21,726 bases of DNA from positions 1-21,726 of the forward strand of contig JAZQPA010000224.1 in the NCBI GenBank assembly GCA_045628125.1. The letters are read 5' to 3'. Under the pieces are notes generated by a model. That model was not told where the DNA came from and did not search any database. It was given only the letters and a program-made list of their open reading frames with translations. A program made the position numbers and the translations under genes. The first letter of the stretch is position 1. Every line of letters begins with the position of its first letter. This DNA comes from Minthousia sp045628125. Lineage in GTDB: Bacteria; Bacteroidota; Bacteroidia; Bacteroidales; Bacteroidaceae. Of this stretch, positions 1 to 7,076 are shown one piece after another.

Positions 1-1
1 T

Positions 2-628
2 ATTGGCAGCAAATTCTGTACAGACCTTTATAATTTTTGCAATTCAGATGTGATAGCGCATCGGGATGCAGAAACTGATACATTTAATAGTTATTATCTT
101 TATTATGGTCGTTTATCTTTCGAAAAGGGAATAGTTACACTTTTTGATGCTTTCTCCAAACTTTCAAATCTAAAACTTAAGATAGTTGGAAGTGGACCTG
201 AGGAGGCCTCGTTGAAACAGAAATGTGAGGATGAAGGATTGACAAACATTGAGTTCCTAGGGTTCAAAAAAGGCAAAGAGCTTTATGACATAGTACAAAA
301 AGCAAAATTTGTGTGTGTGCCTTCAGAATGGTATGAGAATAATCCAATGACAATTGTTGAAGCTTATTCCCTCAATACTCCAGTAATAGGCGCCAGAATT
401 GGGGGTATTACCGAAATTATCAAGCATGAGGAGACTGGTTACCTGTTTGAAAGTGGATCTATAGAATCGCTATTAGATGCGTTAAGATTATCTGAAAAAC
501 TAGATCTATGCAAATATGAGGAGATGAAGCGAGCTGCAAGAATATTTGCAGAAGAAAACTTTGCACGACAAAAGCATTACGAAAAATTAGAAATGATATA
601 CAGGGGAGTAATTAATAAAACCTTGTAA
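2..628 (+). CDS. Glycosyltransferase family 4 (GT-B), 5' end cut by window edge
   Basis: The reading frame is already open at base 2 and runs 208 codons to TAA, so the N-terminal acceptor-binding half lies outside the window. The GTG at 50 is an internal codon, not the start. What remains is the C-terminal nucleotide-sugar-binding Rossmann domain of a GT-B retaining enzyme. It contains YYGRLSFEKGIVTLFDAF, the usual start of that domain, then KIVGSGPEE, and near the end EWYENNPMTIVEAYS followed by PVIGARIGGITEII, which is the GT4 E-x7-E donor-binding region. Such enzymes move a sugar from an NDP/UDP donor onto lipid-linked polysaccharide precursors on the cytoplasmic face. It is AT-rich and last in its strand run, which fits the end of a capsule or O-antigen cluster lying to the left (inference). 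Donor and acceptor cannot be read from this fragment. Confidence 0.93.
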   Translation: MGSKFCTDLYNFCNSDVIAHRDAETDTFNSYYLYYGRLSFEKGIVTLFDAFSKLSNLKLKIVGSGPEEASLKQKCEDEGLTNIEFLGFKKGKELYDIVQKAKFVCVPSEWYENNPMTIVEAYSLNTPVIGARIGGITEIIKHEETGYLFESGSIESLLDALRLSEKLDLCKYEEMKRAARIFAEENFARQKHYEKLEMIYRGVINKTL

Positions 629-650
629 TTGATAATATATAAATCGCCAA

Positions 651-743
651 AGTGACATGTCACTCAAAAAGTGTGATTTCTGCTTAAAAGTGGGTATTTC
701 CCCCTCAAAAAGAGTGACATATCACACTTTTTGTGGGGGAAAT
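651..743. repeat. Cluster of GTGACAT palindromes and nested inverted repeats
   Basis: Bases 651-664 form a perfect 14-bp palindrome (AGTGACATGTCACT). A second AGTGACAT lies at 713-720, where it is followed by ATCACAC. A 13-bp inverted repeat pairs 665-677 (CAAAAAGTGTGAT) with 721-733, and a 9-bp pair ATTTCCCCC / GGGGGAAAT joins 696-704 with 735-743. CTCAAAAAG also recurs directly (663-671 and 705-713). The block is non-coding and could be a dispersed palindromic element, a protein-binding array or a processed RNA hairpin. No transposase is beside it. Confidence 0.6.
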
Positions 744-770
744 CTGCGAAATAGGTTTTTTTTACTAGTT

Positions 771-820
771 ATAGCACCTTGCAGGCTCTAGCGCACGCGC
801 CAGTGTCTGCAAGAAGCTAT
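771..820. repeat. Long imperfect hairpin upstream of the FRG gene
   Basis: The outer arms are ATAGCACCTTGCAG (771-784) and CTGCAAGAAGCTAT (807-820), which pair except for two bases. The inner arms are CTAGCGC (788-794) and GCGCCAG (797-803) with one mismatch. A T-tract lies just before the hairpin (about 755-763) and none after it, so it is not an ordinary plus-strand terminator. Read on the minus strand, however, that tract becomes a run of A. It may be a folded 5' leader element or a REP-like palindrome. Confidence 0.45.
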
Positions 821-891
821 AAAACAGAACAAAAAGCGATTAATTCATAATTCATGTGGGTAACAGGTAACAAAGTATCAGGTTTGTTTGT

Positions 892-1983
892 ATGATCGTA
901 GCAGAAAATAGAAAATACATAAAGGACATTGCTTTTGCAAATGCAGAAGATTTCCTTAAAGCAATATCCTATGGAGGTGAACTGTACTATCTACAGCAAA
1001 GGCATTTTATATTTCGAGGTCATGAATCCGATAAGTATAAACTGCTGCCTACAGCATTGAGGGATTATCTGTTACTGAACGAAATAAACTCAGATGAAGT
1101 TGATAAGACTGTAGTTGCTGCTGCAATAACCGAACAATTCCAAATCTTAGATGAATCCCAAATACTGAAGGATTTTTTTGATCTTTGCGATAATAGAGGA
1201 TTGCCGATGCCAGAAGTCCAGAGATTAAGAGAAACGATGATGCTTCCTGTGGACGGTTGGACAATGATGAAACACGAGGAATGGCTACCTCAAGAATTAG
1301 AAGGGATTGCCGCTCTTGCTCAACATCATGGACTGCCTACTCGTCTGTTGGATTGGACTACTAATATTAATACAGCATTGTATTTCGCATCATCTGGCGC
1401 AATCAAAAGGCAAATTGAGCCAAAGCGAATGACAAGAGCTGAGTGGATGGAAGAGACAAGTAAGTCTATGTTAAATCTAAAATGCTTGCGCAAGAATGGT
1501 AAAGATAACCTTCCAAAGGAAAAATCTGAGCTTATGGAGATCTGGGCATTTGATAGAAGCATTCAGGTAATACACATGGGCAAGATGAACCTGCACATTA
1601 TCCATCCACGATATAGTGAGAATCCAAATTTATGTGCTCAGGATGGTCTGTTCTCGTATTGGAGTATTGATAAGCCAGTCATCAATGAGAGCAATAAAGA
1701 TTCCAAACCAGTCCTTGTAGATCAAGATACTTTCGATAGTAAGTTAGTCGATGCTTTGGATCGCATAAATGCCAAAGAAGATTACTATTTGTACAGAATT
1801 ACTGTACCTTACGATGCCGCTGTTGAGGTCTATTCATACGCGAAGAGTAATGGAAAAGATGCATCCACTCTTTTCCCTGGTTATGATGGCGTTGTGAGAT
1901 GCATGATTGAGGATAAGAGATGGAAGAAGCTGAAGAGTAAGAAAGAGAAGAAGAATACGCTTACGACTATTGAAGAGAAATAA
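892..1983 (+). CDS. FRG domain-containing protein
   Basis: A 363-residue soluble protein without signal peptide or TM segment. It carries the hallmarks of the FRG domain. FIFRGHES (F41-R42-G43) gives the family its name. The central block LAQHHGLPTRLLDWT (residues 142-156) is followed by ALYFAS (161-166). The C-terminal LFPGYDGVVRCM resembles the usual FRG end 'LFPdldGl'. Between about 175 and 310 sits an insert-like stretch containing MEIWAFD. The biochemical activity of FRG proteins is not established to my knowledge, but they are common in accessory and defence-rich regions. It is the first of four same-strand genes (53 bp to the next) and AT-rich compared with the rhamnose genes. The ATG at 892 gives the complete domain. 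No clear TAnnTTTG box lies just upstream, so the promoter is undefined. In this module it is the most plausible effector (inference). Confidence 0.88.
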   Translation: MIVAENRKYIKDIAFANAEDFLKAISYGGELYYLQQRHFIFRGHESDKYKLLPTALRDYLLLNEINSDEVDKTVVAAAITEQFQILDESQILKDFFDLCDNRGLPMPEVQRLRETMMLPVDGWTMMKHEEWLPQELEGIAALAQHHGLPTRLLDWTTNINTALYFASSGAIKRQIEPKRMTRAEWMEETSKSMLNLKCLRKNGKDNLPKEKSELMEIWAFDRSIQVIHMGKMNLHIIHPRYSENPNLCAQDGLFSYWSIDKPVINESNKDSKPVLVDQDTFDSKLVDALDRINAKEDYYLYRITVPYDAAVEVYSYAKSNGKDASTLFPGYDGVVRCMIEDKRWKKLKSKKEKKNTLTTIEEK

Positions 1984-2036
1984 AAGAACTTGTGTTTACT
2001 TGATAATGGTCAAATACATTATATTATAAAGTAGTA

Positions 2037-3110
2037 ATGGCAACACCTCAAAACAAGAAAAAGATTAAGCAAAGACATGATTACAAGTCAATGCGGAGGA
2101 AGGTATTCTTTAAGAAGCAGAAAAGCATTTGTAGGCGATATCATCTACCTCGATTTACTCCAACAATGGTTGTTCAAAAGGAAGAAGAAATCAAATATAA
2201 TACCGTCTATGCCCCTAATGTCTTCTCCTTAATATCTAACGAAGAAGAAGTGTTGGGATTTATTGATATAGTGAGAGACTATTATAAGAAAGGCCTTCCT
2301 GTTTTCATAAACATGGATAAAGTTTCGGTTCTTGGTAATGGTGCTATTCTTTTGTTACTCGCAAACATGATCCAGTTCCGTTCTCATGGAATACCTTTTA
2401 ATGGTAGTAAACCAAATGATTCGTCATTGCGAAACAAATTGGAGGAATCAGGATTCTTCAAGTATCTTTATAGACGATTAACAAAGAGTGATGATTATAA
2501 TGTGGGATCTCCAGATAGTATAATTTATACCCATGCACAGAAGGAAGTTGATGCAGCAATGGCTGATATCATTATTGAGCATGCAAGTACGACTGTTTGG
2601 GGCCAGAAGAGAAGATGCCCAGGTATTCAACGTATGTTAGTAGAGCTAATGCATAATACCAACAATCACGCAGGAAGAAACAAGGGAGAAAAGCATTGGT
2701 GGATTTCCACAAACAAGGATGAAGTAGAGCAGACTGTAACGATTTCTTTCATGGATTTCGGACGAGGTATTTTCGATAGCCTTGACAACAAGCACCCTGG
2801 CGATATCTTTTACGGATGGAAAGATATCTTCTTTAAGTTTTTCCCTTTCGCTAATACGAGCGAAAAAATTATGAAATTGATTCTCGAAGGACAGTTGCAC
2901 AAAACATGCACCAAAGAGTATTTTAGAGGAAAGGGATTACCAGGCATTTATGATGCTTTTATAGCTGGCAGAATTGGGAAATTAAAAATTATTAGTAACA
3001 AAGTATATGCAGATGTCGAGAATGGAGTGTATAGGCTTCTTGACCATAACATGCATGGTACTTTCATTTCATGTGAAATAAATCATAATATATATAATTT
3101 AGAATGGTAA
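2037..3110 (+). CDS. STAS-like + GHKL (HATPase) fusion protein
   Basis: A 357-residue protein with a very basic N-terminus (residues 1-35), a STAS-like region at about 55-150 and a GHKL ATPase domain at about 190-350. The ATPase motifs are clear: N-box VELMHNTNNHA with E203 and N207, G1 box MDFGRGI with D240, G2 box FRGKGLPGI (296-304), and HGTF (340-343). There is no histidine-kinase H-box, no sensor and no TM segment. It therefore resembles anti-sigma-factor kinases of the SpoIIAB/RsbW kind, or a non-kinase GHKL switch, rather than a two-component sensor. The STAS part has INMDKVSVLGNGA (91-103); where SpoIIAA-type proteins have a phosphorylated serine, it has G/N, so the domain is probably a structural partner. 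Its last 7 bases overlap the start of the next gene, which points to translational coupling. The exact partner and activity are unknown. Confidence 0.8.
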   Translation: MATPQNKKKIKQRHDYKSMRRKVFFKKQKSICRRYHLPRFTPTMVVQKEEEIKYNTVYAPNVFSLISNEEEVLGFIDIVRDYYKKGLPVFINMDKVSVLGNGAILLLLANMIQFRSHGIPFNGSKPNDSSLRNKLEESGFFKYLYRRLTKSDDYNVGSPDSIIYTHAQKEVDAAMADIIIEHASTTVWGQKRRCPGIQRMLVELMHNTNNHAGRNKGEKHWWISTNKDEVEQTVTISFMDFGRGIFDSLDNKHPGDIFYGWKDIFFKFFPFANTSEKIMKLILEGQLHKTCTKEYFRGKGLPGIYDAFIAGRIGKLKIISNKVYADVENGVYRLLDHNMHGTFISCEINHNIYNLEW

Positions 3111-3448
3111 AGATTTCTATTGTGGAGAACTTTTCAAGGACTCCTGGCCCACGCTACATTAGTGAGGGTGATTTTTCTGGTGAATTATTTAGAACGGAGT
3201 TTTTACTTCCGAAGGTTGTAGAGGCAATGACCAAGAATGAAGATATCTTAGTAGATTTAGATAAAGCTTCTGGTTATGGAACGTCATTTCTTGAAGAATC
3301 ATTTGGTGGTTTAATTAGGATTGATAAAATTCCATACGAATTCCTTGTAGATCATCTTAAAATTAAATCAGAAGAAGACGACATCTATGTAGATGAAATA
3401 TGGTCATATATAAACAATGCCCACAAGAAAGAATCAGAAAAGAAGTGA
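3104..3448 (+). CDS. Small STAS-like (DUF4325) protein
   Basis: A 114-residue acidic protein matching the STAS-like DUF4325 family in its core LVDLDKASGYGTSFLEESF (residues 49-67) followed by GGLIR. Aligned by eye with SpoIIAA-type anti-anti-sigma factors, T60/S61 fall where the phosphorylated serine sits. The gene starts inside the stop of the upstream GHKL-ATPase gene (ATGGTAA, 7-bp overlap) and ends 3 bp before the next gene. The ATPase and DUF4325 proteins therefore probably act as a stoichiometric pair (inference). The C-terminal tail (about residues 85-114) is charged. Whether it is phosphorylated, and whether it binds the FRG protein, the ATPase or a sigma factor, cannot be told from sequence. 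Confidence 0.8.
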   Translation: MVKISIVENFSRTPGPRYISEGDFSGELFRTEFLLPKVVEAMTKNEDILVDLDKASGYGTSFLEESFGGLIRIDKIPYEFLVDHLKIKSEEDDIYVDEIWSYINNAHKKESEKK

Positions 3449-3451
3449 TTT

Positions 3452-4048
3452 ATGAATTGGATCAAACCTACGATTATAACAATCTTCATTTTTGGTATGG
3501 GGTGGATGTTCGGTTTGTTCGTCGAACATTTTGGCTTATTCCATCTTTCCTTTGAAGTCCCTGCTTTTAGCATTATCAATTTATTGGTGATTTCTTTCCT
3601 TGCGTGGTATGTAAATTATTCATTACAGAATAGTCAAAGAAGGAACAAATCGAAAATTGATCTTTTGTCAAATAAAGTTGATGAAATTGATTCTTATTTA
3701 AAACGCATTATTGAATTAACGTCCGCGAACAATGGTGCATCTTATGTCGAAATGTGTAAGCTTGATAAGTGGTGTCGAACTTGGGCAAAAAGAATCATTT
3801 CTGTCATAGAAACTAAATATAGTGATGTTTGCCCCAAAGAAAGTTATGTAACACTCACTCAAGATTTGCTTACTCTTAGATCATTGGTAACTACTAGCCC
3901 TATAATAACTGCCGGACAAACTCAAGAAGTTCTTATAAATAATAATATTGTCACATATAGCACAAACAGAAGAGCCGAGATTGATGTTTTGGTGGATTCT
4001 ATTCGGAACACTCTTTATAATATCAAAATTGGTGTTTCTCAAAAATAA
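3452..4048 (+). CDS. Two-TM membrane protein with predicted coiled coil, unknown function
   Basis: I do not recognise this 198-residue protein. Two hydrophobic segments at about residues 6-24 and 38-55 predict a short N-terminal hairpin in the inner membrane. A probable coiled coil follows (about 60-92, with NKSKIDLLSNKVDEIDSYL), then a soluble, mostly helical C-terminal part rich in Ser, Thr, Asn and Ile. It starts 3 bp after the DUF4325 gene and shares the low-GC composition of the module, so it is very probably co-transcribed. It could anchor the ATPase/STAS switch at the membrane or be a membrane-acting component itself; nothing in the sequence decides this. The last two turns after residue 185 (NIKIGVSQK) give no known motif. 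Confidence 0.75.
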   Translation: MNWIKPTIITIFIFGMGWMFGLFVEHFGLFHLSFEVPAFSIINLLVISFLAWYVNYSLQNSQRRNKSKIDLLSNKVDEIDSYLKRIIELTSANNGASYVEMCKLDKWCRTWAKRIISVIETKYSDVCPKESYVTLTQDLLTLRSLVTTSPIITAGQTQEVLINNNIVTYSTNRRAEIDVLVDSIRNTLYNIKIGVSQK

Positions 4049-4100
4049 TCTATCAAGTTTTCTAACTGCAGAGTTTCATATAGCATACGATATGAATAAT

Positions 4101-4130
4101 GCCCCCACTTGCATAGCTGCAAATGAGGGC
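4101..4130. repeat. Hairpin just downstream of the FRG/STAS module
   Basis: GCCCCCACTTGCA (4101-4113) and TGCAAATGAGGGC (4118-4130) pair over 13 positions with two C-A mismatches around a four-base TAGC loop. No T-tract follows on the plus strand, so it is a weak terminator at best. It may be a 3' processing or stability hairpin of the module's mRNA. Confidence 0.4.
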
Positions 4131-4336
4131 TGAGATTAGAACCTATTGCGGAAGCCTTTGAGAAGGCTGAGCAAGGTGATGAGCAAACCACTGAAGCAGA
4201 TCCAAAAGCAGGCTCTACAGGTGTGGTCAAACCATGTGAGAGGTCGGGTGATTTCCTTTACTTTAGTAACGGTCACTTCATAGGGGATAGAATAAAGCTG
4301 CAGAAGGGTGATTCCAGTGTGGAGATCACGTATTAA
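4127..4336 (+). pseudogene. 3' remnant of an unidentified gene
   Basis: A frame of 69 codons is open from 4127 (preceded by TGA at 4124) to TAA at 4334-4336. It has no ATG at its head and only internal GTG codons. The translation reads like a genuine protein tail: an acidic, low-complexity part (AEAFEKAEQGDEQTTEADP) followed by CERSGDFLYFSNGHFIGDR and ending KGDSSVEITY. An intrinsic terminator lies 41 bp after the stop, as expected for a real gene end. I cannot name the family. The simplest reading is a 5'-truncated gene left when the adjacent low-GC module was inserted or the region rearranged. A short intact gene with an unusual start is less likely. Confidence 0.5.
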
Positions 4337-4376
4337 TTCAGACGTTGGGTCAGACCCTGGTCTGTTAAAACAAATC

Positions 4377-4410
4377 CTCTCAAAGGTTGTGTTGCCTTTG
4401 GGAGTTTTTT
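4377..4410 (+). terminator. Rho-independent terminator
   Basis: CTCTCAAAGG (4377-4386) pairs with CCTTTGGGAG (4395-4404) over 10 bp with one U-G wobble and an 8-base loop. Six T residues (4405-4410) follow directly. It ends transcription coming from the FRG module and gene remnant. On the minus strand a weaker T-rich stretch follows the stem, so it might also stop read-through from the convergent AraC gene. Confidence 0.85.
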
Positions 4411-4426
4411 CGTTTAACTCTTAAAA

Positions 4427-4495
4427 TGCAAAAACTACAAATAACCGAAAAAATCACCTCTAAACAGCCGAACAAAGAACCCTCAAACAACCGAA
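4427..4495. repeat. Three imperfect direct repeats, 23-bp period
   Basis: Three consecutive 23-bp units (4427-4449, 4450-4472, 4473-4495) each end in AAAYARCCGAA, with CCGAA at 4445, 4468 and 4491. Identity is concentrated in the right half of each unit. The array lies between the terminator at 4410 and the 3' end of the AraC gene, outside any gene. A period of about 2.2 helical turns suits a protein-binding array, but chance in an A-rich stretch is not excluded. Confidence 0.5.
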
Positions 4496-4558
4496 AAGAT
4501 GGTAATTTGTTTTGTGATTCCTGACCGCAGCATAAAGACGTATGTGAAGAAGATTGTA

Positions 4559-5449
4559 TTATGATGGCGCATCAAAATGATATGTCCCTCTGAACTCCGA
4601 AGGGGTAATCTTGGTTCTCTTCTTGAACAGGGTGGTGAAGTACTCCGGATTCTCGAAGTGAAGGCGGTAGCAGATGTCCTTGATGGGCAGGTCGGTACCA
4701 CGCAGCAGTTCCTTGGCACGATGAATGCGCAGGTTGATGAAATACTGCACGGGCGATAAGCCCACATACTGCTTGAACGTGCGGCGGAAAGTGGTGTAGC
4801 TGGTATGCAGGTATTCGGCCACATCGGGCATCTGCAGTTCCTGCTCCACATGTTGCTGCATGTATTCACGCGCCCTGGCAATGATGTCGGGTGTGCCTGA
4901 ATTGCCCACCAGCGTGTGATTACCGTTGATCATGAACATCAAGCCCAGCAGGTGGTTCACAATGCCCGCCAGCAACTGCTGGAAGAACACATCCTGGCTG
5001 GTGGCAATGGGAATGGCCTCGCGGTACAGGTTGATGATGGTATTACTATACCCTACTTTATAGAGAGGATGCTGCATGGAGAAGAATCCCGCATTCACAC
5101 GAGAGTCGATGTTGGGGCCTTGGAAACCAATCCAGTACTCCTCCCATCCCTCGTTGGGATAGGGGTAATACGAATGCCACTCGCCTGGAAAAATCAGGAA
5201 CATGGTGCCACCCTCAATCTCGAACTCCCCTCCGTGCTCGGTTTTCAGAACCCCCTTGCCCCGGGCAATATACAGCAACTGATACTCGTGGATGACTCTG
5301 CCAACGGCAGGGTTGAACAGGTACTCCGCATTATGCCCCTGCGGAGGATACGGCTCACCCGGTTTGACGTGCTGGTATCCCACCGAACAGACGGTAAGGC
5401 CCCACTGAAGATCGCGGTCGTTCTCGGCAATGTATTTGATAGGTTCCAT
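4559..5449 (-). CDS. rhaR: AraC-family transcriptional regulator, likely rhamnose-responsive
   Basis: A 296-residue regulator. The N-terminal half (about 40-115) is an AraC-type cupin sensor with YQLLYIARGKGVL and FLIFPGEWHSYYPY. The C-terminal about 100 residues form the two helix-turn-helix AraC DNA-binding domain, with MPDVAEYLHTSYTTFRRTF, then GLSPVQYFINLRIHRA and the signature DICYRLHFENPEYFTTLFKK. I chose the ATG at 5447-5449 (MEPIKYIAEND). The frame stays open about 31 codons further upstream, but that stretch (MFFDQRNLLIVQN...) lies in the divergent promoter region and is not AraC-like. It is transcribed away from rhaB, and Bacteroides thetaiotaomicron has an AraC-type RhaR activator for its rhamnose operon. 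Activation of the downstream genes in response to L-rhamnose is therefore the likely role. The symbol is by context. Confidence 0.88.
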   Translation of the reverse strand: MEPIKYIAENDRDLQWGLTVCSVGYQHVKPGEPYPPQGHNAEYLFNPAVGRVIHEYQLLYIARGKGVLKTEHGGEFEIEGGTMFLIFPGEWHSYYPYPNEGWEEYWIGFQGPNIDSRVNAGFFSMQHPLYKVGYSNTIINLYREAIPIATSQDVFFQQLLAGIVNHLLGLMFMINGNHTLVGNSGTPDIIARAREYMQQHVEQELQMPDVAEYLHTSYTTFRRTFKQYVGLSPVQYFINLRIHRAKELLRGTDLPIKDICYRLHFENPEYFTTLFKKRTKITPSEFRGTYHFDAPS

Positions 5450-5565
5450 GGCTTTTTTTGTGTTTGAGTGCAATATTAGTGAAAAAATGACTGCTTGGCA
5501 AATGTTTTGGACGATAAGTAGATTTCTTTGGTCAAAAAACATAAGTGTGGTGCCATTATTCTCCC

Positions 5566-5573
5566 TAATTTTG
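5566..5573 (+). promoter_or_regulatory. Bacteroidetes -7 box of the rhamnose operon
   Basis: TAATTTTG matches the TAnnTTTG -7 consensus of the Bacteroidetes primary sigma factor, 24 bp before the first rhaB ATG. No -33 TTTG stands at the usual spacing, as expected for an activator-dependent promoter. Upstream, TTTTGG (5505-5510) and TTTGG (5527-5531) lie about two helical turns apart and may be AraC half-sites (tentative). Confidence 0.65.
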
Positions 5574-5597
5574 CAATCAGATACACATAAAACCTAA

Positions 5598-7062
<1,465 letters not shown>

Positions 7063-7076
<14 letters not shown>

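Noticed and set aside
2037..3110. Two-component sensor histidine kinase
   Set aside because: GHKL boxes are present but there is no H-box, sensor, TM segment or receiver partner.
3948..4133. 61-codon plus-strand ORF crossing the end of the two-TM gene
   Set aside because: Overlaps the real gene in another frame; its tail only reads through the hairpin at 4101-4130.
4427..4495. CRISPR array
   Set aside because: Three adjoining degenerate 23-bp units with no distinct spacers and no cas genes nearby.
4916..5467. 183-codon plus-strand ORF
   Set aside because: Antisense to the AraC gene, whose protein motifs are certain.
5450..5542. N-terminal extension of the AraC protein by 31 codons
   Set aside because: The extension lies in the divergent promoter region and does not look like AraC N-termini; the ATG at 5447-5449 fits better.
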